Source: Nematostella vectensis
Lineage: Eukaryota > Cnidaria > Anthozoa > Actiniaria > Edwardsiidae
Direction of reading: 5' to 3'
Assembly (NCBI RefSeq): GCF_932526225.1
Contig: NC_064038.1
Coordinates: forward strand, 5,442,741-5,502,740
Length of the DNA stretch: 60,000 nucleotides
Below the pieces are notes generated by a model. The model was given only the letters and a program-made list of their open reading frames with translations. It had not been told where the DNA came from and did not search any database. Positions 38,490 through 50,955 of this stretch are shown one piece after another. The translations under genes were made by a program, and so were the position numbers. Numbering within the stretch: position 1 is the stretch's first letter; each line of letters opens with the position of its first letter.

Positions 38490-39139
38490 TTAGAATGAAA
38501 TCCAAGGAAGAAATAAGGGGAATAAGCAGAAAGGATATTAAGGGTAAACCAAAAAGATAGACAAAAAGAAAACAGAAACAAACAAGAAAGAAATCGCATC
38601 GACTTAGTGAGACCTTCGGTTATTAAATTATCGATTTATCGGGTTTTCGACCGTAGGAAATACATTTATGACCCACAAGCACAAATACTGGAAGATTTGA
38701 AGAAAAAAAAATATGCGAGATATGTTAGAGAGCAGGCTTATGCAACCCACTGGTATTGATATGACTTCCGAATTCGATTTCATTTATAAAACAGCATCCG
38801 TAAGCTATGCTCGATAATAGCCTTTAATGATACTCATTGGTGCTCCATTAGCCTAAAGCCAAAGCCTTTGAAAGAAAAGAAAGTTTGAGTATTTATGGGG
38901 CATTTCTGAATTTGCATAATTTCACCAAACTAAACACACTAGAAAAAAAAAATACCCTCTTATATTTATAAGAACTTTTTTCTAAGAACGGCCAGTCAAG
39001 GTTTTACCATAGTTCAAGAACACGTCGAGAGGCTCAGATAGCTGTAAAATATTTGTATTGTTAGTGCGATACGTTCTGAAATGCTGAGACAAATTGTGTT
39101 TATAATATTGACTACCTTCAAGGGTGGTATAGGGTATTT

Positions 39140-39300
39140 TCGTGAAACGAGATTTAATCATTTTTCACCCTCCGAGAAACGTGAAATGGTCCATTTCCAC
39201 GTCCCTGAAACGTGATTAATTTAACAATTTAAAAGGCAATTTTTCGGTCCTTGAAACGTGACAAGCCATTTTGCCCGGTCCGTGAAACGTGATCCATACC
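39140..39300. repeat. degenerate GAAACGTGA repeats
   Basis: GTCC(C/T/G)TGAAACGTGA-like phrases recur four times at about 40-bp spacing. Confidence 0.5.
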
Positions 39301-39819
39301 CTCCTTTACCATACTATTGTTGTTGATGATTTGTGTAATTCTCTTTTTCCATTGCTACCACCATTATATTTCTATATTTCTAAGAACATTTTCAGCCTTA
39401 AAATATTCCAAGATTAAGAACGGCCAAGTCTGAGGGAAGCGTAAGGGTTTGCGGTGATGCGGTTTGCCTTAAATCTGGCGCAGTTTTTCGTTTTTTTTTT
39501 CTCTATACTGCGCGTTTTACGGTTAATGACTTATTACGGTTTTGCGTTTTTTGGCGTTTTTCTGTGCGGTCTTCGCAACCCCTTACGCCCCCCTCAAGTC
39601 TCAACTGAACTTTAGACGTTCTTTAAAGGAACCAGATAAGGAAGGATTACCCGTGTAAGAATTTCCAAACATAAGTACGATTGCTCGTAAAGGAATTTGT
39701 AAAAAGTGGCACAAACTATCTTGTAAAAACTGCTGTTGCACTATACACCTATTTCAAATAAGGTTGCACTCGGAGAATCTATATGTCGTGAACTGGGGTG
39801 GTTCACAGGTATCAAATAA

Positions 39820-39968
39820 AGAAATAAACAAACAAACAAATGAACAAATAAACAAACGAACAAATGAAGTAATGAACAAATGAACAAACAAACAAAATAA
39901 ATGAATGAATGAAAAATAAACAAATAAACATCCAAATAAATAAATAAATAAGCGCAAATAAAAACAAA
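39820..39968. repeat. AAAC/AAAT simple repeat
   Basis: Interrupted AAAC, AAAT and GAAT tetranucleotides. Confidence 0.85.
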
Positions 39969-40688
39969 CACAGGTTTGGAAGCTTTAGCATTCTTGTTTA
40001 TGTAACTCTAAACGCTAACACCGCTACACCACGTTCAGATACCAGGATTCAGCTATTTGTACGTTACCCATGAACCATTGCGGGTTTTCGTTTAGTTAAA
40101 AGCGCGAACATTTATGAGCACAATATTTGGCAAGAGCCCGCGATACCGTTCGCTTTTCTTCAGTTAACCTGTGGTTTATTTATATGTCATTTGTGGGAGA
40201 CTGGATATTGCGCGACATGTGCAAAAGCTGCATCAGGCGCCAAAATAAATCACAGGAGTGACTTGGTATAAGGAAATGTGGACTTTAAAAGCACACTAGC
40301 ATACACACATTGGCACCAGTCGGCCGAAGACGGGACGGTAGCACAGTCTATTACCCGTGCAGTTCGGCAACCATGGACAGCTGTTTCGTCCTTATTAGGA
40401 CTCGTCAGCATGGCATTGCCGATGAAGTTTAACTGAGGCAAACCGCAGAGCGAACAAACGCAGCTATAGGTGAAACACTAACAACAGGAAGTCCTGTCGC
40501 ACCACCTGGTGACCCTTTTCATGGACTTTCTACCACTGAGTTGGAAAGAATTTGTTTGAAGGAAATAGAGGAGCACTGCATTTCCTGGAAAGAAGAAAAT
40601 ACCTGGTCAATGGCTTATGAAATTGCACAGCGTATTCATGAGTAGCCTGGTCCAGGCAAGAATGACTTTCTGGTCTCCATTGCAAGCT

Positions 40689-40772
40689 ACCACCCAGATA
40701 GGCATATTCACCACCCAGATAGGCATATTCACCACCCAGATAGGCATATTCACCACCCAGATAGGCATATTA
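40689..40772. repeat. 21-bp tandem repeat, 4 copies
   Basis: ACCACCCAGATAGGCATATTC repeated four times, nearly perfect. A second short repeat with GAAGCTTTTACTGTGATACT (33-bp unit) follows at 40898-40980. Confidence 0.9.
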
Positions 40773-41299
40773 ACCTCTCGAAGTATCTTTTGAAATGGAG
40801 GAAAGCTTCTCCATCCCAGCGACGCAAAATATGCGGGAATGGAGGGTTTTTTTTTTCAAAACTTCAGAGGTTGAAGGAAACCCAAGTGAAGCAAGGACAA
40901 TACTACCTTGAATACTTGAAGCTTTTCCTGTGATACTACCTGCAATACTTGAAGCTTTTACTGTGATACTACCTGCAGTGGATGCAAGGAAGGATGGACC
41001 GGTGGCATTCCCGTTACACGATCTCCGTTGCCAGCCCATGACTCCTTTCACCGGGAAAGTATCTGCAAATTGAGGCGACTTTCCCGAGAAAAATCGATAG
41101 TATTCTGCCAAGCATCCAACTGAAGCTATTTCTTGAAAAAAAAAACTGACTAGTTCTGATAACCAGGCAGTACGACAAGCATACTCAAAGCTCAACGTCG
41201 AAGAAAACACTTGCAGAGAATATTCAGCACCTTGAATTCTTGGCTTTAAAGGCGGATAAAAGAAAACTAGAAAGAAACACCATCCGGATATATGTTGGG

Positions 41300-41630
41300 A
41301 GAGCAGAGAAGATGTTGAAAAACTGACGAACATGCAACTGCGGCTCTATCTAAGACAAGAATGCCTCAAGGTATCTGGAACCAAAGCGCAATTGATTGAA
41401 AGAATACTTAAAATCGTGCAGATGGTTCCATTGCCAGCTCACTTGATGACTACATTGAAGAAGATGGAGATGAAAACATGTCATCAGATCCCCCCGATGA
41501 TACCTCAAGTGATTCTGAGGATGAATCAAGCGAGAATGAAGAAGGTGACGGTTATGTGGAGCACAGCTTCCAAGTATTGTTTATTGATGACGACGACATA
41601 GGAGAAGTAAGTAGCGGCGACAGCTAGTGG
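41300..41630 (+). pseudogene. decayed SAP-domain gene fragment
   Basis: From about 41306 one frame gives KLTNMQLRLYLRQECLKVSG followed by KAQLIERIL, the pattern of a SAP DNA-binding domain. From about 41424 a different frame gives an acidic Asp/Glu/Ser-rich tail ending at a TAG at 41625-41627. The frame change suggests a frameshift or a missed intron. SAP domains of this sort occur in transposon-encoded proteins; the element type is unknown. Upstream sequence (40450-40645) contains another open stretch ending IAQRIHE that may belong to the same element. Confidence 0.5.
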
Positions 41631-43727
41631 AGGTAGGGGTTGGGGGGGATAAAGTAGTTTTACCCTTAAAGTGGGGGGGAGGGGGGACAGAAGTTATTTC
41701 AACTTTAACACAGGCGGTTTCAACTTTATTTTCACGCTTACTTTAATAATTTTATTAACACCCCTCCCCCCCCCCTCAAGATTATTATTGCACAGTCCCT
41801 AAAGTCTGCAAGTACACTACAGTACAAGCCTTTCAAAAATTGCTGAACAGGAATCTGGGCGAAAATGAGGAGAGAGGGGTTCGCTCGCGCTATTTGCATT
41901 GAACGAACACGAATCACTACATAAAATAAACTGTAGCATATTGAGAAAAATAACTTTTTAAAATGGCGCGAAGAAAATAGGGGCTAAAATGTATGAGAAA
42001 TTTATGGTGATGCACGTTGCCTAACATATAGAAATTTCTCCCTTCAGGGCACAGACCCTATGCAAAACTGACACATGCTTACGTTGGTTTGTGCTTTAAG
42101 GGCCTAGCGGCTATTTCATGATGAGTTGTGTGAAATGAAATAACCTGTCGATAATTAATCTCCTACGCAGTCTTTCATACCTCTGTCAAATGCAATTTGC
42201 TTGAGCTCGGTAACTGATTACAAGTTTCCTTGCACCAGTTATGACGCTAATTCCCATTTTCAGTAAATGTTGTGTGGTGAGTTTCTCGCATGAGCCAGGC
42301 TTGCGGCAAAAAAGAAAATACTTTCGTGGCCATACATAAGAGTAACTCAAGTTGAAGGGTGTATAGACGTCGATGTAGGTTTGGCGGGATTTTGCCTTTT
42401 TGCAGGCGATGGCTGTTTGAAATCGAAGTGATTACCCAGAAATTCCCGAATTTTTTTTAGCACCGACTCCATTTTGTAAACACAAAAACAAGCTGGAGGA
42501 GGAGATAAAAAGGTGTTTTGAGGCTGTTGATACATACACCTTTCTAAAAAAACTTTATTTGAAAATGCCAATAAGCCGTTTTCCCGATTATTGAATTTGG
42601 GCGCTAAAACGAGGTTTTGATAGGTCGGAGCTCCTTTAAAGCCCTCAAATATTTACAGCATTTTTTCCGAAAACTACTGAATTTAAGACCTATTTACCCG
42701 TTGTTATAGCATCATGGCCTCAGGCTTCGCGGTAAAACGAAAAGTTAAAATAAATACAAGACGGCTGCAAACAAAGCTGCTAAAAAGTCTCGCTTTCGTA
42801 CTTCAAATTCCATCAAAGTAATTTGAAATAGGTGTTCATCAAGCCTAAATGACACACGTCCGTAGGATTATACACTCCAGATGAATTCCCCTTCCGAAAT
42901 CTGTTCACAGGAAATACGTGCCAATAAAATCGAGTGCGGAAGGAACTATTTAGCGACTAGTTTTTTCACGCAAACTCTTTTCCAAAAGAGGCTCAGGAAA
43001 AGCCGCTCTTAAAGGATGCCAAAGATACGCAAATACGGGCATGTCACTCAAAACTTCAAAATACCCACCGGTTTTAAGTCTATGGGGTCTCGGTTTGAAG
43101 TGAGTGTGGGAAAAAAGATACCTGCTTTGACCCTGATTAGCAAAGCGGTATCTGCGGCCTCTGACTTCGCCAACTGCACCTGATAATAACTTCGATTATT
43201 GTAAAAAAAAATAATAAGGTATTAGTATCAGGAACTAATGACTTTGTTTAACAGACATTCATCCGTGTCTAGTCGAACCTTAAAATATAGTTAGTAACTA
43301 TGGTTAAAAATCGATATCGATTAATCACCGATTATTATCGATTTATCCATGAAATCGTTAAAAGTCGTTTTGGGAAATAAGAGTGTGGAAATCAATAATA
43401 ACGATTTTTTTTTTTATATTGATTGAATTTCAACGGAAACTGTTTTTATCGCGAAAAACCAGCCACGAGCGATTCGTAGCCGCTATCTTGGGATTTGAGC
43501 AGAAAGCGTTTTTCGCTGGCTGGAGAAGATGTTAGATCACTCGGTTGCTGGGAAAAAAATCGTCCCAATGGTTCTAATGGCAAATTTGTGGAATCAAACC
43601 AGTTGTGCTGGGAATAATTTTGGGGGCGCTTGAGCCGATGCTTGGGGGAAAATCGTCCCGATCGGTTATACGGGCAATTATTCATGAGCTTAAAATCACA
43701 AAAAATCAAAATCATAAAAATTCTTAC

Positions 43728-43860
43728 CAATGCTTGCAGGAAAAAAATTCCTAACCAATGCTGGCTGGTAAAAAAATCCTAACCAATGCTTGCTGGAAAA
43801 AAATTCCTAACCAATTCTTGCTGGAAAAAAAATCCTAACCAATGCTTGCTGGGAAAAAAG
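43728..43860. repeat. ~32-bp tandem repeat
   Basis: Four copies of CCTAACCAATGCTTGCTGG plus an A run. Confidence 0.85.
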
Positions 43861-44329
43861 GAATGGGAAAAAGGAACAAATATTTTTTTTCCCAGCAACT
43901 TGTAAAATGGATATTTTCGGCATCAGAACATATACGACGAAATATGCCATTTTGACGTCTTTTAGGAAGGGGGGCTTGTTGTATGCACTTGAAAATGATC
44001 TAAAAAGCTTTTTCGCGCACAGCTTTTTAACGCCAGCTGTATAAGGGCTAACGAGGAAAAAATCACGCGTTAAAAATGAAGCGAAGGCGGCCTTTATTTA
44101 AACTACTAACTCTTATCACAAAGCTCCATGAATCTTTTGACGAAATATAAGATATTTTCGCTTGAAAGGGCGATAGAGTACGAAATAAACTGACGGAGTC
44201 TTGTGTAAACAATAGAGTAGCCTCTCCCCCCCCACCCACCCCTCCCTCCAAACATACACAGACGCATCACCCAAATCAACAGTCATCGTCTTATTGCTCG
44301 TTCTACTTCCAAGCTTCATACGCTACCCA

Positions 44330-44481
44330 GTAGCGGATCTAGGGGGGAAGGTTTAGGAGGTTTAACCCCCCCTCCCCCCTCGGCTGCCAGGAAGCCATAC
44401 GTAAGAAAAAAAAATTTTCCCCTCCCCCCTTTGTCATTGAGCCAAATTTCCCCTTTAGCGAAAAGCTTGGTCCGCCCCTGG
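44330..44481. mobile_element. possible MITE with CAG(T/G)(A/G)GCGGA ends
   Basis: The left end CAGTAGCGGATCTAGG resembles the inverse of the right end (CAGGGGCGGACCAAGC). No clear target duplication. Confidence 0.4.
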
Positions 44482-45065
44482 TACTTAAAATGGATGCTAA
44501 TAGATTCGATCAGTAAAGTTACCCTCCCCCATCAAAACACACACACACAACGTTTAACATGATTTTAAGTTACGTCATGGGTCCAAACCGAAATAAAGTT
44601 TGATTGAATTTATTATATAAAAAGAAAATCCTTGTAGGTATTAGAGTTAAAGGATTAGATAGATATCGATATACTAAATCCTTCCAGGATCGCGGTCTTT
44701 CGACAACAGGCCGATACATGCATACAGTATCATAACGTGTGATAGTAAAGTACCAATTCTGACGACAAAGACAAAAAGTAGGCAATTTGGTATTAATTTT
44801 CAAAATCTACGATGAACGAAAGGCCAGGCTCAATACATCTATTTCAAAAATCGTTGTCAGTGCAAAACGGCAAATGGCTTCGACCGAAAGGACCAATGGA
44901 ACCTAAAATATCTGTTCCAAATTCAGAAAAATATAAATAAAACATACGACAATCCACTTAATATAATTAGTATATGGTTCTGACATCGCTTGAGTTTATT
45001 ACCTTATTTTTTACAAATATTTACTACCCATAAAGACCTTTCGGTCGTAGAATTGCCATTCGATT

Positions 45066-45110
45066 CGCGTATACACCTATTTCAACCTTGAAATAGGTGT
45101 ATTATACGCG
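45066..45110. repeat. long hairpin palindrome
   Basis: ACACCTATTTCAA and TTGAAATAGGTGT are separated by 2 nt. The stem extends outward through CGCGTAT/ATACGCG with a 3-nt bulge, about 20 bp in all. Confidence 0.8.
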
Positions 45111-45571
45111 CAAGTAGTTGCCAACGCCATAAATAAACCTCAACTCGAGGCGAAACGAAAGTTTTGATTTGATGCTTCTGTCTTTTTATATAGCGCATTT
45201 CGAACACATGGCCCTTTGACCCCATAAAGATGCCGTAAAAAGACAACATTTACGTGTAACGTATACGCTTTCTCTCTCTCTCTTGACTAGAGATTCTTCC
45301 GCTCCACAGTAGAAATGAAGTAGAAGTAAGCAAAAAAATCTTAAAACGCTTGAAGGATTTTCACCAGGCTTGTTGATCTTTTAGATTGACCAAGCAAAAG
45401 TTGACATTGTCAATGAGTTAAAATTTAGTAACAAGTGTTAAAGTCAATTCAGTTCTATTTTAGGTAAAGCCGAAAATAGAGCTTATAGAATAAAGTATAT
45501 AGACAAGCGACTTTTTGATGAACAAAATTCAGAAATCAAAAAAAGAAAATACAGAATAAACATTGTCTTAC

Positions 45572-45700
45572 CCTCTTGGTCTCGGTCTCGTCGCCACTGA
45601 GTAAGTAGTTTGCCAGACAAATTGCACATCTACTATTTTTTTAGAGCAAATGAGCAGCAGGTAATTCCAAACGATAAAAGTCGAATCGCCGTCAACCCAC
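45572..45700 (-). other. possible non-coding leader exon of MEF2
   Basis: The acceptor just upstream of the MEF2 start exon (35710-35711) implies an earlier exon. On the minus strand AAGAGG|GTAAGAC at 45572/45571 is a strong donor, and CRE-like motifs (ATTACGTAA, TGACGTCA) lie upstream at 45850-45890. The exon's 5' end is unknown and the link is an inference. Confidence 0.25.
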
Positions 45701-47369
45701 GTGTTGTAGGATAACTGCCTCGAAATAGTTGCGCCACAAAATGGTTCTACCCGATTTAGCCACTGGCGCGCGAAATTCAGCCTGAATGGAAAATTTCTAA
45801 ACTTGAATAACAACTCGACTCGATATGAAATGCGTGGGCGAAAGTGGCTGCTTATTACGTAATGCTGACGTAAGAATGACGTCAAATCTTTCCCTACATC
45901 TTTATTTTGACAGAAAGACAGCCGGGAGCTTTCTAAAGCATTCAGTCGCTGAGACTTCCGCTCAGGGCTCCTCGTATTTTTGTTTTTGACTCTCAGAGCC
46001 TTTTTTGATTGGCTGAAAGATATAATAGCTTTGATAAGGGTATGTTTGTAGCAGAAATCGTAGACAAAAACAAAGCCGTCCTTAAATATGGTTAATGGCC
46101 CCAGAGTGTTGGGATGAAAGAAAATAATAAGTTTTGAATACAACACAAGTCTTGGGTCTTATCCTGGGGGATTTAATTAGAATCCTTTTTGTCGTTAATC
46201 GTAATCTTCTTTTACAGGAATATTATCCACTAGTAGAGTATCAGAGGCATCATTAAGGAGATGGTAATTGTTTTCTTTGCAGTGTAATTGTTTACATCGT
46301 AAAAAGGGGCTAAAGAATCTTTAAAATGAGCATTTTAATGGCCTTTCTGCTAATATATTTATCCGTGGAAAATAAAGGACCAATCGACCAATTGATATCG
46401 CGGGGGCGAGGCTAGATTGATCCCCGAATAAAAGCCGAAATTGAAATATACCTCAAATATAAGATCGTAGTTGGATCTTTATTTCTCTAATTGCAAAGGA
46501 AGATGGGAGGAAAGTTCGGTGGTGTGATTTCAAGGTAAAATAGATTTGTTATCGAAAATTCTTCTTGGCTTCACTGTATCAAACAAACTGCATTATGGGT
46601 TATGTGACTGTCATCCTTTTTTGTCGAATTTTTCGCCTAGATGTTGTGGTCAGACCTGTTTCCATGACAGATTTTAAGGTAAGGTGTAATTTCAAATCGC
46701 AATTGATCGTTCGCCCGTGCTTTTTAATGGCAGTAATTGCCATCGGAAGTTGGCTCCATCATCAATCTAGCGATATATGTGGACAAATTTATTTTTGTGA
46801 TGTTTTTAAAATACAAATAAATGTAGAAGTGGCGTGACGGAGTTTGGACATAACTTTCCACCCTTGTCTGAATTTAAGTTTTTAGGCTTGACATCGGGTT
46901 TTTGCAAAACCTGAATAATTCTGAAAAAAACGACTCAGGGGTGTAAAACAAGTGTTCCAAAGTGGACACAATAAAGTATAAGACATATGTTTTTGGAAGA
47001 AGTTTTATTGAAGACTCCGTGACCTAATTGATATTCAAAAACGAAGTTCAAAGCACATGATGAATAAACAATGCGCTGAGTTAAGTGGGCTCCCTGTGTT
47101 TTTTGTAGCCAAATCCGACAATAAACGTCCCGTGCAAATACTGCAAAGGCATAAGAAAAATCCCTTTTTATCCTTTAGGGGGTAGCCAGATTTTTATCAG
47201 AGAACTCACCCCCCCCCCCCCCCCCCTCCCCCTTCCCCCGGTTTATCGGGAACGGGATTTTTAAATAATTTAAGAACTTTTACCAAACAGGGATCATATC
47301 TTCCGGAAGAATTCATTGTGTTGTAAAGTTTTGTTCAGGTAAGACAGAGGCCCTCGGATGATTAACTTG

Positions 47370-47371
<2 letters not shown>

Positions 47372-47422
<51 letters not shown>
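47372..47422. repeat. (AT)n microsatellite
   Basis: About 25 AT dinucleotides. Confidence 0.98.
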
Positions 47423-47427
<5 letters not shown>

Positions 47428-47474
47428 AGATAAATAACAGAGTTAACGGGGGGACTTTGGCTTTTCATAGAAAC

Positions 47475-50258
47475 GCTTCGCGTAGATAAACAATTGGCGA
47501 AAGTTAACCTACATCGGGCGTGTTTCGCGTAGATAAACAATTGGCGAAAGTTAACCTACATCGGGCGTGTTTCGCGTAGATAAACAATTGGCAAAAGTTA
47601 ACCTACATCGGGCATGTTTTGCGTAGATAAACAATTGGCGAAAGTTAATCTACGTCGGGCCTGTTTCGCGTAGATAAACAATTGGCGAAAGTTAACCTAC
47701 GTCGGGCGTGTTTCGCGTAGATAAACAATTGGCAAAAGTTAACCTACGTCGGGCCTGTTTCGCGTAGATAAACAATTGGCAAAAGTTAATCTACGTCGGG
47801 CGTGTTTCGCGTAGATAAACAATTGGCGAAAGTTAACCTACATCGGGCGTGTTTCACGTAGATAAACAATTGGCGAAAGTTAACCTACATCGGGCGTGTT
47901 TCGCGTAGATAAACCTTTGGCAAAAGTTAACCTACGTCGGGCCTGTTTCGCGTAGATAAACAATTGGCGAAAGTTAACCTACATCGGGCGTGTTTTGCGT
48001 AGATAAACCTTTGGCAAAAGTTAACCTACGTCGGGCCTGTTTCGCGTAGATAAACAATTGGCAAAAGTTAATCTACATCGGGCGTGTTTCGCGTAGATAA
48101 ACAATTGGCGAAAGTTAACCTACGTCGGGCGTGTTTCGCGTAGATAAACAATTGGCAAAAGTTAATCTACGTCGGGCGTGTTTCGCGTAGATAAACAATT
48201 GGCGAAAGTTAACCTACGTCGGGCGTGTTTCGCGTAGATAAACAATTGGCGAAAGTTAACCTACGTCGGGCGTGTTTCGCGTAGATAAACAATTGGCGAA
48301 AGTTAACCTACGTCGGGCGTGTTTCGCGTAGATAAACAATTGGCGAAAGTTAATCTACATCGGGCGTGCTTCGCGTAGATAAACAATTGGCGAAAGTTAA
48401 CCTACATCGGGCGTGTTTCACGTAGATAAACAATTGGCGAAAGTTAACCTACGTCGGGCGTGTTTCGCGTAGATAAACAATTGGCGAAAGTTAACCTACG
48501 TCGGGCGTGTTTCACGTAGATAAACTTTTGGCGAAAGTTAATCTACGTCGGGCGTGTTTCGCGTAGATAAACAATTGGCGAAAGTTAACCTACATCGGGC
48601 GTGTTTCGCGTAGATAAACAATTGGCGAAAGTTAACCTACGTCGGGCGTGTTTCGCGTTGATAAACAATTGGCGAAAGTTAACCTACGTCGGGCGTGTTT
48701 CGCGTAGATAAACAATTGGCAAAAGTTAATCTACATCGGGCGTGTTTCGCGTAGATAAACCTTTGGCAAAAGTTAACCTACGTCGGGCCTGTTTCGCGTA
48801 GATAAACAATTGGCGAAAGTTAACCTACATCGGGCGTGTTTTGCGTAGATAAACCTTTGGCAAAAGTTAACCTACGTCGGGCCTGTTTCGCGTAGATAAA
48901 CAATTGGCAAAAGTTAATCTACATCGGGCGTGTTTCGCGTAGATAAACAATTGGCGAAAGTTAATCTACATCGGGCGTGTTTCGCGTAGATAAACAATTG
49001 GCGAAAGTTAATCTACGTCGGGCGTGTTTCACGTAGATAAACAATTGGCGAAAGTTAACCTACGTCGGGCGTGTTTCGCGTAGATAAACAATTGGCGAAA
49101 GTTAACCTACGTCGGGCGTGTTTCGCGTAGATAAACAATTGGCGAAAGTTAACCTACATCGGGCGTGCTTCGCGTAGATAAACAATTGGCGAAAGTTAAC
49201 CTACATCGGGCGTGTTTCACGTAGATAAACAATTGGCGAAAGTTAACCTACGTCGGGCGTGTTTCGCGTAGATAAACAATTGGCGAAAGTTAACCTACGT
49301 CGGGCGTGTTTCACGTAGATAAACTTTTGGCGAAAGTTAATCTACGTCGGGCGTGTTTCGCGTAGATAAACAATTGGCGAAAGTTAACCTACATCGGGCG
49401 TGTTTCGCGTAGATAAACAATTGGCGAAAGTTAACCTACGTCGGGCGTGTTTCGCGTAGATAAACAATTGGCGAAAGTTAACCTACGTCGGGCGTGTTTC
49501 GCGTAGATAAACAATTGGCAAAAGTTAACCTACATCGGGCGTGTTTTGCGTAGATAAACAATTGGCAAAAGTTAACCTACATCGGGCGTGTTTCGCGTAG
49601 ATAAACAATTGGCGAAAGTTAACCTACGTCGGGCGTGTTTCGCGTAGATAAACAATTGGCGAAAGTTAATCTACGTCGGGCGTGTTTCGCGTAGATAAAC
49701 AATTGGCGAAAGTTAACCTACGTCGGGCGTGTTTCGCGTAGATAAACAATTGGCGAAAGTTAACCTACGTCGGGCGTGTTTCGCGTAGATAAACAATTGG
49801 CGAAAGTTAACCTACATCGGGCGTGTTTCGCGTAGATAAACAATTGGCAAAAGTTAACCTACGTCGGGCGTGTTTCGCGTAGATAAACAATTGGCGAAAG
49901 TTAATCTACATCGGGCGTGTTTCGCGTAGATAAACAATTGGCGAAAGTTAACCTACATCGGGCGTGTTTTGCGTAGATAAACAATTGGCAAAAGTTAACC
50001 TACGTCGGGCGTGTTTCGCGTAGATAAACCTTTGGCAAAAGTTAACCTACGTCGGGCCTGTTTCGCGTAGATAAACAATTGGCGAAAGTTAATCTACATC
50101 GGGCGTGTTTCGCGTAGATAAACAATTGGCGAAAGTTAACCTACATCGGGCGTGTTTTGCGTAGATAAACAATTGGCAAAAGTTAACCTACGTCGGGCGT
50201 GTTTCGCGTAGATAAACAATTGGCGAAAGTTAACCTACGTCGGGCGTGTTTCGCGTAG
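47475..50258. repeat. 47-bp satellite, ~59 copies, hairpin-forming unit
   Basis: The unit reads GTGTTTCGCGTAGATAAACA then ATTGGCGAAAGTTAACCTAC then GTCGGGC. CGTAGATAAAC and GTTAATCTACG within the unit are near-perfect inverted repeats around an 11-nt loop. Most variants between copies are transitions at CpG (CGTCGGG/CATCGGG, TTCGCG/TTCACG/TTTGCG, GGCGAA/GGCAAA). It stops 85 bp before the first gene of the virus-like element. Confidence 0.97.
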
Positions 50259-50342
50259 AAAAAAAACACACACAAACACACAAACAACATGTGGGAACCT
50301 TGCAATTAGACCCCCGTCTGAAGTATACCGAGCATTCGAAGG

Positions 50343-50788
50343 ATGAAGCGCGGAAAAGATTACTGCGGGTGGCTAAAGGTCGGCCATGCAAACACGTGTG
50401 CCCAGAGGTGCATGGGCACCTACTACAAGGTGCACCTCCAAAGGCTCCGTAAGGGCAGACCCCTCCCCGTGCCGTGCAGGATCTGCGGCATAGGGACGCA
50501 GTCGGAGACGCGGTTGTGTCGCCCCTGCGGAGCGAATCGTGTAGGGCAGAGGATGCGCGGCACCGAGAGGCGCGCTCGGGAACGGTTCGCACTCGTCCTG
50601 TCTGATATCGTAGCCCGCGATGCGGGCAATTAGAGACTGGGTGGCACAAGGCATACCCAAACATAGTCGCTTACATAGAGGAGATTCTCAATAGCATGCC
50701 CGACAAAGAGGCGCCCGCCGTACTGGCAGGGCTGGTCAAGAACATCCTGGACGAGGGCATCCCCGAGGGTGTCAAACAAGCTGCTTAA
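50343..50788 (+). pseudogene. small Cys-rich zinc-ribbon-like protein, frameshifted
   Basis: ATG at 50343 opens 96 codons (TAG 50631-50633) rich in Cys and basic residues: CGWLKVGH, then CRIC at residues 45-48 and CRPC at 59-62, a four-Cys zinc-ribbon pattern, with further Cys at 8, 19 and 23. The next reading frame is open from about 50590 to TAA at 50786-50788, with a helical, acidic sequence (YIEEILNSMPDKEAPAVL), so one frameshift between about 50590 and 50633 probably split a gene of about 148 codons. Function is unknown; basic zinc-ribbon proteins of this sort are often nucleic-acid binding or transcription factors. It lies first in the rightward module, and a hairpin follows its stop at 50805-50817. 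Confidence 0.5.
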
Positions 50789-50804
50789 GCCGCTCGTACC
50801 GGCA

Positions 50805-50817
50805 GCACCTTCGGTGC
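50805..50817 (+). terminator. intergenic hairpin GCACC-TTC-GGTGC
   Basis: Perfect 5-bp stem, 3-nt loop, 17 nt after the stop of the Cys-rich gene. Putative 3'-end signal by pattern (see findings). Confidence 0.4.
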
Positions 50818-50955
50818 GGGCGCGGCCAGAGAAAGTCTGGCGCGAGTTCGACCCTTTGCTGCCGGAACGGCGGCAAAAGGGCCCAGAGGGCTTAGACCCC
50901 GAGAAGTACTATTCTCTCTTTGTCGGCGGCGCTCATCTTCTGTTCCCAATCGTGG

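Larger units (their letters stand above)
35710..47470. other. AT-rich region upstream of MEF2 without a confirmed gene
   Basis: It holds a direct duplication (37523-38489), an AAAC/AAAT simple repeat (39820-39968), small tandem repeats (39140-39300, 40689-40772, 40898-40980, 43728-43860), a decayed SAP-domain fragment (41300-41630), a possible MITE (44330-44481), a palindrome (45066-45110), a possible MEF2 leader exon ending at 45572 and an AT microsatellite. A 192-codon open frame at 45568-46146 (-) shows no recognisable feature. Nothing else is supported. Confidence 0.5.

Noticed and set aside
40250-40441. 63-codon minus-strand frame
   Set aside because: It reads like a repetitive non-coding element translated by chance; no domain and no supporting neighbours.
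40770-41333. 187-codon minus-strand open frame
   Set aside because: Partly made by a short 33-bp repeat; the opposite strand carries the recognisable SAP-domain fragment at its end.
45568-46146. 192-codon minus-strand open frame
   Set aside because: No motif, domain or codon pattern recognised in AT-rich sequence; only the strong donor near its end was kept as a weak leader-exon hint.
47475-50258. CRISPR-like regular array
   Set aside because: Units are contiguous 47-mers without unique spacers, and the context is animal DNA.
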